64,000 nucleotides of DNA from Fluviirhizobium alvei. Lineage in GTDB: Bacteria > Pseudomonadota > Alphaproteobacteria > Rhizobiales > Rhizobiaceae. The stretch lies in the NCBI RefSeq assembly GCF_030551875.1, contig NZ_JAUOZU010000002.1, positions 1 through 64,000 of the forward strand. Reading direction: 5' to 3'. Under the pieces are notes generated by a model that worked only from the letters and a program-made list of their open reading frames with translations, did no database searches and was not told the DNA's origin. A program made the translations under genes and the position numbers. Numbering within the stretch: position 1 is the stretch's first letter; every line of letters begins with the position of its first letter. This document shows, one piece after another, positions 33,606-41,806 of the stretch.

Positions 33606-36167
33606 ATGGCAGAGTTTCCGACTAAGGCTAAGGTCGTCATCATCGGTTTGGGCGGCATCGTGGGGGCATCCATTGCCCATCACCTCATCGAACGCGGCTG
33701 GGACGACATTGTCGGCATCGACAAGTCGGGCATCCCGACCGATATCGGCTCGACCGCCCATGCCTCCGACTTCTGCTACACCACGAGCCACGATTATCTC
33801 TCGGTCTGGACCACCCAGTACTCGATCGATTTCTACGAGAAGATGGGCCACTATGCCCGCATCGGCGGTCTCGAAGTCGCTCGCACCGGCGATGACAAGT
33901 GGATGGAAGAGATCAAGCGCAAGCTGACCTCGGCCCGCGCCTTCGGCACCCGCGCGCATTACGTGTCGCCTGCCGAAATCAAGAAGCTCTTCCCGCTCAT
34001 CGAGGAAGACAAGGTTCAGGGCGGCATGTTCGATCCCGATGCCGGCCTCGTCATTCCGCGGTCGCAGACGGTTGCCGGCAAGCTCGTCGATGCCGCCGAA
34101 AAGTCCGGCAAGCTTACGATGTTCGGCAATACGCCGGCTCAGTCCCTGATCGTCGAAGGTGGCCGAATCAAGGGCGTCGTCACCCATCGCGGCACCATCA
34201 TGGCCGATCATGTCATCGTCTGCGCCGGCCTCTGGGGCCGCCTGATCGCCGAGATGGTGGGCGAGGACCTGCCGATCATGCCGGTCGACCATCCGCTGAC
34301 CTTCTTCGGCCCGTTCAACGAATTTGCCGGCACCGGCAAGGAAATCGGCTATCCGCTTCTGCGCGACCAGGGCAATTCGGCCTATATGCGCGACACCGGC
34401 GATCCGGCCACCACCGAAGGCGGCCAGATCGAATGGGGCTATTACGAGACCGACAATCCGCGCATGTGCCACCCGCGCGACCTGCTCGAGAAGCATGAAG
34501 CACGCCTCTCGCCCTCGCAGCGCGATCTCGAGATGGAGCAGATCCTCGAGCCGCTCGAACGCGCCATCGAACTCACTCCGATTCTCGGCGAGCTCGGCTA
34601 TAACGAAGGCCATTCCTTCAACGGCCTCCTGCAGGTTTCCGCCGCCGGCGGCCCCTCCTGCGGCGAAAGCCAGAAGGTGCGCGGCCTCTGGTATTGCTGC
34701 GCCATCTGGGTCAAGGACGGCCCGGGCTACGGCAAGCTGATTGCCGACTGGATGACCGACGGTCGCACCGAAATCGACCACAATTCGATCGATTATTCGC
34801 GCTTCTATCCGCACCAGCTGACGGAAAAGTTCATCGAAGGCCGCTGCTACGAAGCCGCCCAGAAGATCTATTTCCCGGCCGTGCATCCGCGCGAGCCCTA
34901 TGCTTCCGGCCGCAACGTCAAGCGTTCGCCCATGTATGAGCGCGAAGTCGAGCTTGGCGGCTATTTCATGGAACTCGGCGGCTGGGAACGTGCCCATGGC
35001 TACAAGGCCAACGAGCATCTGCTCGAAAAGTACGGCGACCGCATTCCGGTGCGCGAAAACGAGTGGGACAACCGCCATTTCTGGCGCGTCTCCAATGCCG
35101 AACATCTGGCGATGAGCGAGGATTGCGGCATCGTCAATCTCAGCCACTTCCATATGGTCGATATCGAAGGCCCCGACCATGTCGAACTGTTGGAATGGCT
35201 CTGCGCCGCCAAGATCGGTGGCGATGCCAACATCGGCAAGGGCGTCTACACCCACTTCCTCGATGACGAAGGCATGGTGCGGGCCGATTTCACCGTCTTC
35301 CGCATGGAAGACCGCTGCCGCCTCGTCAACGGTGCCGATGCCGGCCCGCGCGATTTCCATTACATGAAGCGCGTCGCCGAAGATCGTGGCCTCAACGTCA
35401 CCATCACGGATACGTCGGAAAAATACATCACCATCGGTATCTGGGGCCCCAATGCGCGTGCGACGCTGAAGAAGGCCGTGGCCGATCCCGCCGGGCTCGA
35501 TCCGGAAAACTTCCCCTTCGCCGCCATCAAGCAGATCGAGATTGCCGGCAAAAACGTCACCGCCTTCCGCATCTCCTATGTCGGCGAGCAGGGCTGGGAA
35601 CTGCACATGAAGTACGAGGATGGTCTGGCCGTCTGGGATGCGCTGCGCGCCACCGGCGTCATGGCTTTCGGCGTCGAAACCTATGCCAACTCGCGCCGCA
35701 TGGAAAAGAGCCTGCGCCTGCAGAATGCCGATCTTTTGACCCAGTATAACCTGATCGAAGCCGATCTGGCCCGTCCGAAGGTCAAGGAAGCCGATTTCCG
35801 CGGCAAGGCCAAGCATCTCGAATACAAGGCCCGCGAGCATCAGCCGGCCATGCTCTGCACGCTTGTGATGAACGAGCACACCGATGCCAAGGGCGTGAAG
35901 CGCTATCCGGTCGGCTCGATGCCGGTCGTCGATCCCGACACCGGCAAGGTGCTGGTCGATGAGCTCGGCCGCATCTCCTACACGACTTCGGTCGCCTATG
36001 GCCCGACGATCGGCAAGAACATCGCGCTCGCCTATCTGCCCTGGTCCCATTGCCAGGTCGGCCGCAAGCTGAAGGTGGAATATTTCGCCGAGAGCTACGA
36101 GGTCGAAGTCGCCGGCGTCGGCTACAAGCCGCTCTACGATCCGGAAAACCTCAAGCCGCGCACATAA
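33606..36167 (+). CDS. Dimethylglycine/sarcosine dehydrogenase-like flavoprotein with GcvT domain
   Basis: FAD-dependent N-demethylase of 853 aa that would pass the released C1 unit to tetrahydrofolate. The N terminus contains the DAO-type FAD fold (VVIIGLGGIVGASIAHHLIERG). A middle FAO_M-like region follows, then glycine-cleavage T-protein and T-C-terminal domains from about residue 440 (YEREVELGGYFMELGGWERAHGY; SYVGEQGWELHM; GRISYTTSVAYGPTIGKNIALAYLP). Length matches dimethylglycine dehydrogenase. It fits the glycine betaine to dimethylglycine to sarcosine route begun by gbcAB 11 kb upstream. ATG 33606 is preferred over an in-frame ATG at 33558. A strong terminator follows. Confidence 0.85.
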   Translation: MAEFPTKAKVVIIGLGGIVGASIAHHLIERGWDDIVGIDKSGIPTDIGSTAHASDFCYTTSHDYLSVWTTQYSIDFYEKMGHYARIGGLEVARTGDDKWMEEIKRKLTSARAFGTRAHYVSPAEIKKLFPLIEEDKVQGGMFDPDAGLVIPRSQTVAGKLVDAAEKSGKLTMFGNTPAQSLIVEGGRIKGVVTHRGTIMADHVIVCAGLWGRLIAEMVGEDLPIMPVDHPLTFFGPFNEFAGTGKEIGYPLLRDQGNSAYMRDTGDPATTEGGQIEWGYYETDNPRMCHPRDLLEKHEARLSPSQRDLEMEQILEPLERAIELTPILGELGYNEGHSFNGLLQVSAAGGPSCGESQKVRGLWYCCAIWVKDGPGYGKLIADWMTDGRTEIDHNSIDYSRFYPHQLTEKFIEGRCYEAAQKIYFPAVHPREPYASGRNVKRSPMYEREVELGGYFMELGGWERAHGYKANEHLLEKYGDRIPVRENEWDNRHFWRVSNAEHLAMSEDCGIVNLSHFHMVDIEGPDHVELLEWLCAAKIGGDANIGKGVYTHFLDDEGMVRADFTVFRMEDRCRLVNGADAGPRDFHYMKRVAEDRGLNVTITDTSEKYITIGIWGPNARATLKKAVADPAGLDPENFPFAAIKQIEIAGKNVTAFRISYVGEQGWELHMKYEDGLAVWDALRATGVMAFGVETYANSRRMEKSLRLQNADLLTQYNLIEADLARPKVKEADFRGKAKHLEYKAREHQPAMLCTLVMNEHTDAKGVKRYPVGSMPVVDPDTGKVLVDELGRISYTTSVAYGPTIGKNIALAYLPWSHCQVGRKLKVEYFAESYEVEVAGVGYKPLYDPENLKPRT

Positions 36168-36190
36168 GAGACGGCAGCATCAACGACTTG

Positions 36191-36222
36191 AACCCGCCGG
36201 CGGCAACGCTGGCGGGTTTTTT
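36191..36222 (+). terminator. Rho-independent terminator
   Basis: Stem AACCCGCC (36191-36198) / GGCGGGTT (36211-36218) with a 12-nt loop, ending in six T (36217-36222). Textbook intrinsic terminator for the demethylase gene. Confidence 0.9.
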
Positions 36223-36257
36223 GGTTGCGCGATGTCCAAGCCCGCCTTGAACTCGTC

Positions 36258-36279
36258 ATTAAATGTAGCTACATTTAAT
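36258..36279. promoter_or_regulatory. Perfect 22-bp palindrome, brnTA operator candidate
   Basis: Two 11-nt arms, ATTAAATGTAG and its exact complement, meet without a spacer. The palindrome ends 7 nt before the brnT ATG, as expected for autoregulation by the antitoxin or the toxin-antitoxin complex. It must overlap the promoter. Confidence 0.75.
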
Positions 36280-36286
36280 TATTAAG

Positions 36287-36565
36287 ATGGTTTGGGATGA
36301 GCCCAAGCGGCGCGCTAACCTGGAAAAGCACGGTTTCGATTTCGCTGATGTAAGCGAACTCGATTGGGAAAATGCCATTGTCGAAGATAGCAGGCCGGAT
36401 GCGGATGGTCGGCGGAGATTGAAGGCGATCGGCTACTTCCGTGACGGTACGGCAGCCGTTGTTTTCGCCCTTCTGGGATCGGAAGCCATCTCAATCATCA
36501 GCTTTCGCCCGGCAAGCGACAGGGAAAGAAGGAGGCTTCCATGGCCACCAAAAGCAAGAGATTGA
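36287..36565 (+). CDS. brnT: BrnT-family ribonuclease toxin
   Basis: Type II toxin of 92 aa with a RelE-like fold in characterised relatives, acting as an mRNA-cleaving ribonuclease that arrests growth. The N terminus MVWDEPKRRANLEKHGFDFADV is the BrnT signature. GRRRLKAIGYFRDGTAAVVFALL and the C-terminal ISFRPASDRERRR match the conserved core and basic end. It precedes and overlaps the antitoxin gene by 25 nt, the usual brnT-brnA order. There is no clear ribosome binding site in front of the ATG. Confidence 0.88.
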   Translation: MVWDEPKRRANLEKHGFDFADVSELDWENAIVEDSRPDADGRRRLKAIGYFRDGTAAVVFALLGSEAISIISFRPASDRERRRLPWPPKARD

Positions 36566-36858
36566 AGAGCTTCGAAACCGGACGTGGCTATGGCCGCGAG
36601 GATTGGGATGCCGTCGATTTTCCAGAGTTGAGCGACGAGGAACTGGCCGGGATGCGTCCGGCGCGGGAGGTTCTGCCATCCGATTTTTTCAAGGCGATGG
36701 AGGAAGACCGTCGTTCGCGCGGGCGTCCGGCAGTGGCGCATCCGAAAAAGCAGATCACGCTCAGGCTTGACGAAGATGTCATCGCCAAATTCCGCGAGAC
36801 CGGAAAAGGATGGCAGGGTCGGCTGAACGCGGCGCTGCGCAAGGCGGTCGGGATTTGA
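36541..36858 (+). CDS. brnA: BrnA-family antitoxin
   Basis: Antitoxin of 105 aa partnering BrnT. The C-terminal half QITLRLDEDVIAKFRETGKGWQGRLNAALRKAVG is the conserved BrnA ribbon-helix-helix-like DNA-binding and dimerisation region. The acidic middle (DFPELSDEELAGM) is the likely toxin-binding segment. A good AAGAAGGAGG precedes the ATG inside brnT, in contrast to the poor signal of the toxin, which favours antitoxin excess. The palindrome at 36258 is the likely operator. Confidence 0.88.
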   Translation: MATKSKRLKSFETGRGYGREDWDAVDFPELSDEELAGMRPAREVLPSDFFKAMEEDRRSRGRPAVAHPKKQITLRLDEDVIAKFRETGKGWQGRLNAALRKAVGI

Positions 36859-36999
36859 GGCCACGCTCTGGTCGGAGGCTGAGGGGACTTGTGGCGCTGA
36901 ACACCTTGGCACGTTCGCTTGGGATGTCGCGGCGCTAGCGGAGGAAACTCTCGGCGCTGCCGATCAAGCAGGAATAGGAAGGTAGCTGCCGCGGTCGCT

Positions 37000-37494
37000 C
37001 TATCCGAACGGATCGTCGGTCATGCCGGTGCTGTTATCCTTGACCTTGGGAAAGAAGCCGAAATAGCAATCGGACCCCACAATCCTCTCGTCATCATTGA
37101 CCGTCGATAGCGTGACCTCGCAGAACTTGTCGCCGACCTCCGCACGATAGAAGCGTTTGACATAGTGTCCGGGTTCCGTTTCGAGGAAGTCGCTTGCAGG
37201 TTCGATCAACGACAGGCAGCGTCCGAATATCTGCTCCTGCTCTTTGGGGTCGAAAACATAGATGTTGGCAGGGTTTCTTGAGGGCGTGCACCAACTGGCC
37301 GGTGCGCGAATGCGCCTGAGGATAGACGCCATCTCTTCGATATGCGCATGGGCCGATTGCGGCCACTGAAGTTCAGGCCAAATCAGGGTTCTGTTGTCAG
37401 CGATTACAAGCCCCGCCGCCAATGCAGCAAAGATTGAAATGGCGGCAACTACCGGCATCCTTCTTCTGTTCCGATTTTGTGGTTTGATCTGCAT
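37000..37494 (-). CDS. Hypothetical membrane-anchored or exported protein
   Basis: 164 aa from ATG 37494, behind a GGGGGA ribosome binding site. A basic N terminus (KPQNRNRRR) precedes one hydrophobic segment (VVAAISIFAALAAGLVIA, residues about 14-31) that could be a signal anchor. The rest is soluble and contains four cysteines (APASWCTP, FGRCLSL, DKFCEVT, SDCYFGF), possibly two disulfides. No known domain was recognised. It stands alone between brnTA and the dehydrogenase gene. Confidence 0.6.
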   Translation of the reverse strand: MQIKPQNRNRRRMPVVAAISIFAALAAGLVIADNRTLIWPELQWPQSAHAHIEEMASILRRIRAPASWCTPSRNPANIYVFDPKEQEQIFGRCLSLIEPASDFLETEPGHYVKRFYRAEVGDKFCEVTLSTVNDDERIVGSDCYFGFFPKVKDNSTGMTDDPFG

Positions 37495-37631
37495 CTGTCC
37501 CCCGAATGATCGGACGGCCTCATTGGAATGCCAACCCGGTTGGTGCCCCGCCTTCAAACCAACCAAGATCTGCCCCGCCAGGCAGACCGCAGCCGTATCA
37601 TGGAAATAGCTGGAAACGGGCGAAAGAATGA

Positions 37632-37660
37632 CCCCTTCTGGCCGGCGCGGTCAGAAGGGG
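37632..37660. repeat. Inverted repeat, possible terminator
   Basis: CCCCTTCTG (37632-37640) and CAGAAGGGG (37652-37660) form a 9-bp stem around an 11-nt loop. It could be a second hairpin downstream of the dehydrogenase gene. No T tract is present. Confidence 0.4.
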
Positions 37661-37716
37661 CGGATCACCATCGGAAGATCGGAAAGCGCACGGGCAATGT
37701 CCGCATTCCGGCAGCA

Positions 37717-37738
37717 AAACGGGCCCGAAGGCCCGTTT
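37717..37738 (-). terminator. Terminator of the 3-hydroxyacyl-CoA dehydrogenase gene
   Basis: AAACGGGCC (37717-37725) and GGCCCGTTT (37730-37738) pair perfectly around CGAA, which reads TTCG on the minus strand. The stem is followed there by TTTTGC. It lies 25 nt past the stop codon. Confidence 0.8.
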
Positions 37739-37762
37739 CAATTCCCGCTGGTCGGCTTCGGC

Positions 37763-38617
37763 TTACTTGCCGTATTTGTAAAAGCCTTCACCGGTCGCGA
37801 CGCCGAGCTTGCCCTTGTCGATATAGTTTTCCTTGATCAGTTGCGCGAACTTCTTCTGCTTTTCGCCGCCCATGGAGGAAATGTGGTAGGCGGTCATCAG
37901 GCCGACAATGTCATAGATCTCGAACGGACCCTTGGGCGAGCCGGTGGCGATCCGCCAGGTGTCGTCGATCGATTTCGGTTCGGCAATGCCATCGACCAAA
38001 AGTTCGCCGGCCGCCTGCAGGAAGGGCACGAGCAGCGAGTTCAGCACATAGCCGGCCTTTTCCTTGTGGATCTCGATCGGCACCATGTCGATGGCGCGGG
38101 CGAAATCCACCACCTGAGCATAGATCGCCGGATCGGTGCCGGGATGGCCCATCACCTCGGCGACATTGTGCAGCCAGATCTCGTTGGCGAAATGCAGCGC
38201 CAGAAACTTTTCCGGCCGGCCGGTGGAGGCGGCCATGGCGCTCGGCAGCAGGGTGGAGGAGTTGGAGGCGAAGATCGTATGGGCCGGTGCCACGGTGCCG
38301 AGCTCGCCATAGACCTTCTTCTTGAGGTCGAGACTTTCCGGGATTGCCTCGATCACCAGATCGGCCTCTTTGGCGGCGGTGGCGAGATCGGTGGCATAGG
38401 AAATCCGCGCCATCGCGGCATCGATCTTGGCCTGATCGGCACCCTTGAGCGTGGCGAGATAGCGGGCGGCCAGCCAGGCGAAGGTCTGCTCCGCCTTTTC
38501 GATCGCCGCGTCATCGATGTCGTAAGCGGTCACGGCAAAGCCGTGATAGGCGGTCTGAAAGGCAATCTGGGCGCCGAGCACGCCGGTGCCAAGCACGGTG
38601 ACATTCCTGATGGTCAT
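37763..38617 (-). CDS. 3-hydroxyacyl-CoA dehydrogenase (3-hydroxybutyryl-CoA dehydrogenase type)
   Basis: NAD-dependent oxidoreductase of 284 aa, the length of stand-alone 3-hydroxybutyryl-CoA dehydrogenases. The Rossmann motif is VLGTGVLGAQIAF (GxGxxG), followed by the acidic residue of AYDIDD. The conserved catalytic region shows FASNSSTLLPS and LHFANEIW, where the usual LHFFNP-type His is retained. The C-terminal domain contains EIHKEKAGYVLNSLLVPFLQAAGELL. It acts in fatty acid or butanoate metabolism. It lies downstream of the TetR gene and may belong to the same unit. Confidence 0.88.
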   Translation of the reverse strand: MTIRNVTVLGTGVLGAQIAFQTAYHGFAVTAYDIDDAAIEKAEQTFAWLAARYLATLKGADQAKIDAAMARISYATDLATAAKEADLVIEAIPESLDLKKKVYGELGTVAPAHTIFASNSSTLLPSAMAASTGRPEKFLALHFANEIWLHNVAEVMGHPGTDPAIYAQVVDFARAIDMVPIEIHKEKAGYVLNSLLVPFLQAAGELLVDGIAEPKSIDDTWRIATGSPKGPFEIYDIVGLMTAYHISSMGGEKQKKFAQLIKENYIDKGKLGVATGEGFYKYGK

Positions 38618-38675
38618 TGAAAACTCCTTCCGGGCATCACGCCCATGGTTCTGGCGGGGCAGGTTTGCCCGTCTC

Positions 38676-39290
38676 CTAGTCGGTTGGGTCGGGTTTGGCC
38701 GTTGCCGGCCGGATCAAAGCCTTGAAGAAGGCAAGATGGATTTCGCTGCGGGGAAGCGCATCCTCCGCCGTGCCCTCGATCACCAGTCCGGACCACAGCG
38801 CATGCAGGCCGATGGCGATCTGCAGCGCCGGCAATTTGGCAACAAGGTTGTGGCGTTCGATCAGCGTTTCGAGAAGATGGGCGAAGGCCGCATGGGTGCG
38901 GGCTTTGCTCTCGTTGTAGCGTTGGGCAAAGGCCGCATCGCGCTGGGCATGCAGTTGCAGTTCGATAGCGAGCAGCGACCATTCCGGCTGCATTGCGAGC
39001 GTTGCGAAACGTTCCGACAGTGCCGCAAGCGTTGCGTCATAGGCGGTGGTCTGGTCGATGAGGGCGCCGAGAAAGCCCACTTCCTCGGCAATCTGCGCCT
39101 CCAACAGTTCCATCAGGAGGTCGTCCTTGCTGGCGAAATTGGAATAGAAGGCGCCCTGGCTGAAGCCGGCGCCATCGCAGATGCCGCGGATCGAAGCCGC
39201 ACTCATGCCGCCCGCCGCAATCATGTCCTGAGCCGATTGCAGCAATCGCTCCTTTGTCTGGCGCTGTTTGTCCTTGCGGCTGTGTGGCAT
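38676..39290 (-). CDS. TetR-family regulator
   Basis: Repressor-type regulator of 204 aa. The N-terminal helix-turn-helix is clear (KERLLQSAQDMIAAGGMSAASIRGICDGAGFSQGAFYSNFASKDDLL, residues about 13-60), and the C-terminal part is all-helical. It is divergent from the aldehyde dehydrogenase gene, with a 28-bp near-palindrome beginning 11 bp upstream of its start, the classic TetR arrangement. ATG 39290 (MPHSRKDKQRQ) was chosen. The ligand is unknown but may be an aldehyde or acyl-CoA given the neighbours. Confidence 0.87.
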   Translation of the reverse strand: MPHSRKDKQRQTKERLLQSAQDMIAAGGMSAASIRGICDGAGFSQGAFYSNFASKDDLLMELLEAQIAEEVGFLGALIDQTTAYDATLAALSERFATLAMQPEWSLLAIELQLHAQRDAAFAQRYNESKARTHAAFAHLLETLIERHNLVAKLPALQIAIGLHALWSGLVIEGTAEDALPRSEIHLAFFKALIRPATAKPDPTD

Positions 39291-39300
39291 CTCTCGACCT

Positions 39301-39328
39301 GTTTCAGATATCAAGTGATATGTGAAAC
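39301..39328. promoter_or_regulatory. TetR operator candidate
   Basis: Half sites GTTTCAGATATCAA and GTGATATGTGAAAC are inverted complements at 12 of 14 positions. The site sits between the TetR gene and the divergent aldehyde dehydrogenase gene, so one repressor could control both. Confidence 0.7.
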
Positions 39329-39459
39329 CTCGGTGGCGACAAATCAACCGCCATGCCGCATTATGGCAAAGATTTTGTTGAACCTTGAACATGGAAGCCG
39401 TCGATACAATCTGATACTATGTCATATTATGCGATGGGCGAGAACTGAAGGAGCGTGCG

Positions 39460-40905
39460 ATGGATGCGAAGGTGGAGATGGTCACAGACGAGGGCCCGAT
39501 GTCGCTCAAGATCGGCATCGAGAACATGCTCTGGAAACAGAAGGCCGCCTATCTATCGGATATGAACCCGGCCATCGAAGTCCGCCGCGACCGGCTCGAC
39601 CGGCTCGATCGCATGATCGTTGCCTGGCAGGACCGTTTTGCCGAAGCGATCAGCGACGATTTCGGCAACCGCTCGCCCATCGTCACCACGCTCACCGAAA
39701 TCGTGCCCACGCGCGCCGCCATCCGCCATACGAAAAAGCATCTGGCCGAATGGATGCGGCCGCGCAAGCCTTCGGTTGCCTGGACCTCGCAGCCTGCTGG
39801 CGCGCTCATCATCCGCCAGCCGCTCGGCGTCATCGGCATCATCGCGCCATGGAACTATCCGCTCAACCTGATGCTGAGCCCGCTTGTGGGCGCGCTGGCC
39901 GCCGGCAACCGCGCGATGTTGAAACCGTCCGAACTGACGCCCGCCTTTTCCGAAGCGCTGCGGCAGGCCGTCGCCGAACATTTCAAGGAAGAGGAAGTCA
40001 CGGTTCTCACCGGTGGCGCTGATGTCGCCGCCGCCTTCAGCGCCGCACCCTTCGATCACCTCATCTTCACCGGCTCCACCCAGGTCGGGCGGAGAGTGGC
40101 AGCAGCAGCGGCCATGAACCTGACGCCAGTGACGCTCGAACTCGGCGGCAAGTCGCCCGCCATCATCGATTCCTCGGCGGATCTGGCGCGCGCCGTGCCG
40201 CGCCTTGTCTGGGGCAAGCTCCTCAATTCCGGCCAGACCTGTGTGGCGCCCGACTATGCGCTGGTGCCGCGCGACCGGCTCGCCTCCTTCATCGAGGCGG
40301 TGAAGGCCGAAGCGAAGAAGCAATATCCGAAGCTCGAGGGCAACACGGATTATACGACCATCATCAGCGACCGCCATTTCGGTCGGCTGGCCGGGCTGAT
40401 CGATGAGGCGCGCGCGAAGGGCGCCGAGATCATCGAACTGGTGCCGGGCACCGATGCTGCCCGCCGCATTCTGGCACCGGTGCTGATCACCAAGGTCGAT
40501 CCGGCGATGGCGGTGATGCAGGAGGAGATCTTCGGGCCGATCCTGCCCGTCATCCCCTATGACACGCTTGAGGAGGCGCTCGCCTTCATCAACGATCGCG
40601 ACCGGCCGCTGGCGCTCTACTGGTTCGGCAAGGACAAGGCGGCGGAAAAGAAGGTGCTGAACGGCACCATCGCCGGCGGTGTGACAATCAACGACACGAT
40701 CCTGCATCTGGCGCAGGACAATCTGCCTTTCGGCGGCGTCGGCGCCTCCGGCTATGGCCATTATCACGGCGAGGCCGGCTTCGTGGCGATGACCAAGGAA
40801 AAGCCGGTGTTGCGCCAGGCCGCCCGCACCGGCGTTGCGATGCTCTATCCGCCCTATGGCCGCATCGCGCGGACCATGCTCAAGCTGCTGTCACGGTTCG
40901 GGTGA
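39460..40905 (+). CDS. Aldehyde dehydrogenase (coniferyl-aldehyde dehydrogenase type)
   Basis: NAD(P)-dependent aldehyde oxidation enzyme, 481 aa. Catalytic residues are Cys261 (NSGQTCVAPDY), Glu227 (TLELGGKSP) and Asn132 (APWNYPLN). The coenzyme motif FTGSTQVG is present. The short N terminus and C-terminal hydrophobic tail (VAMLYPPYGRIARTMLKLL) resemble the class 3-like and coniferyl aldehyde dehydrogenase group, which can be membrane associated. GAAGGAG precedes the ATG by 8 nt. It is probably controlled by the divergent TetR protein. Confidence 0.9.
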   Translation: MDAKVEMVTDEGPMSLKIGIENMLWKQKAAYLSDMNPAIEVRRDRLDRLDRMIVAWQDRFAEAISDDFGNRSPIVTTLTEIVPTRAAIRHTKKHLAEWMRPRKPSVAWTSQPAGALIIRQPLGVIGIIAPWNYPLNLMLSPLVGALAAGNRAMLKPSELTPAFSEALRQAVAEHFKEEEVTVLTGGADVAAAFSAAPFDHLIFTGSTQVGRRVAAAAAMNLTPVTLELGGKSPAIIDSSADLARAVPRLVWGKLLNSGQTCVAPDYALVPRDRLASFIEAVKAEAKKQYPKLEGNTDYTTIISDRHFGRLAGLIDEARAKGAEIIELVPGTDAARRILAPVLITKVDPAMAVMQEEIFGPILPVIPYDTLEEALAFINDRDRPLALYWFGKDKAAEKKVLNGTIAGGVTINDTILHLAQDNLPFGGVGASGYGHYHGEAGFVAMTKEKPVLRQAARTGVAMLYPPYGRIARTMLKLLSRFG

Positions 40906-40997
40906 AGGGGCGTTGCTAGGAGCCTTTATCGAATGGTGCAGGGCGCTTGGTGGAGGGCTTGTGATCGGTGTGACCGTTTGCTGCCCGACCGACAATC

Positions 40998-41164
40998 GTG
41001 GACGGCGTCGATTTCGATAGCGACGCGGTTATCGGCCGCATAACATTCTGGTCCGATGGCAATTATACGGTCGAAGCGCTTGAGTGGTGACGGGCGACAG
41101 CGTCATCATGCGCCACGGCGAAATCGCGCAGGGCCAGACTTTTGATGGTGCTTTTGGGATATAA
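40998..41164 (+). pseudogene. Decayed fragment, possibly an immunity-type protein
   Basis: Two short frames read as one broken protein. The first (40998-41090) ends VIGRITFWSDGNYTVEALEW, then TGA. The second, one frame over (from 41087), continues VTGDSVIMRHGEIAQGQTF to TAA at 41164. The R-I-T-x-W-x-D-G-x-x-x-x-E-A-L-E pattern recalls small immunity proteins of polymorphic toxin systems, but this is a weak resemblance from memory. No start signal is convincing, and no toxin gene is nearby. Confidence 0.3.
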
Positions 41165-41204
41165 TACATCGGTTTGAGGTTAAGGGGTGAAGGGTGTTTG
41201 TTTG

Positions 41205-41492
41205 ATGGCGGCGCCAGAAATCCTTGTGAAGATAATCGATACGGCGTGTACAATGCCGACCAGTGCGCGGCTCGGAGATTTGTCAAAGGCTATTGCCCCG
41301 CTTCTTCCGTCGAACGATCAGGAACGGCGCGTACTCATTGGCATTCTTGGTTATTGCGGAATCCTTATCGATCCCCAGAAGCCAGATTTCCGCACGTCGT
41401 TTACGTCAAGCGAACACCGTGAAAACACGCGCCATGCAAAGGATGATTGGCCCTAACCGGTACGGTGGTGGGATCGACAATCATCAGCTTGA
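41205..41492 (+). pseudogene. Interrupted small gene (premature stop and frameshift)
   Basis: An 83-codon frame from ATG 41205 (or ATG 41187) ends with KDDWP and TAA at 41454-41456. Translation past the stop gives PVRWW and then loses sense, whereas shifting frame there gives GGIDNHQLEGM. The reconstructed run DDWP-x-PVRWW-GGID looks continuous, so a tyrosine codon mutated to TAA plus a frameshift is likely. The family was not identified. The first part (LSKAIAPLLPSNDQERRVLIGILGYCGILIDPQ is helical and hydrophobic) appears intact. Confidence 0.4.
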
Positions 41493-41520
41493 AGGCATGG
41501 AAGGAGAAAGGGAAAATTTC

Positions 41521-41778
41521 ATGAGCACCGTACGAACCATTAAAATGCCAACCGACGAAGATTTCTTCTGGCAGCTCACGGAGCGCGAGGCCAAACAGGT
41601 CGCCAAGCTACTGGAAGGCGACGAGTTCAAATCGTTGCCGGTCGCCTTCAGGGCCCTTGTCGCAAACTTTGCCGCCAGTTTCCGAGACTCGAAGAAACGC
41701 CAGCCGAGGAATACGGGCTACGGGGCAATCAAAGTCGCCATCGAGCGAATCCGAATGACAAAGCAAGCACAAGCCTAA
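41521..41778 (+). CDS. Small hypothetical protein
   Basis: 85 aa from ATG 41521, with AAGGAG about 14 nt upstream. The protein begins MSTVRTIKMPTDEDFFWQL and ends with a basic helix (YGAIKVAIERIRMTKQAQA). No domain is recognised. It may be an independent gene or the surviving 3' part of the interrupted gene just upstream, since the same frame is open before this ATG. Confidence 0.45.
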   Translation: MSTVRTIKMPTDEDFFWQLTEREAKQVAKLLEGDEFKSLPVAFRALVANFAASFRDSKKRQPRNTGYGAIKVAIERIRMTKQAQA

Positions 41779-41806
41779 TTGTGAACTGCGCGAATGGCTC
41801 TGCCGA

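Noticed and set aside
33421-33927. Frame covering the promoter and start of the demethylase gene
   Set aside because: Low-complexity translation, overlaps the recognised gene in another frame, no homologue pattern.
33606-36167. Considered whether the large flavoprotein is sarcosine oxidase alpha subunit (SoxA)
   Set aside because: The domain order is DAO-type FAD domain first and GcvT last, as in dimethylglycine dehydrogenase, and no soxBDG genes are adjacent.
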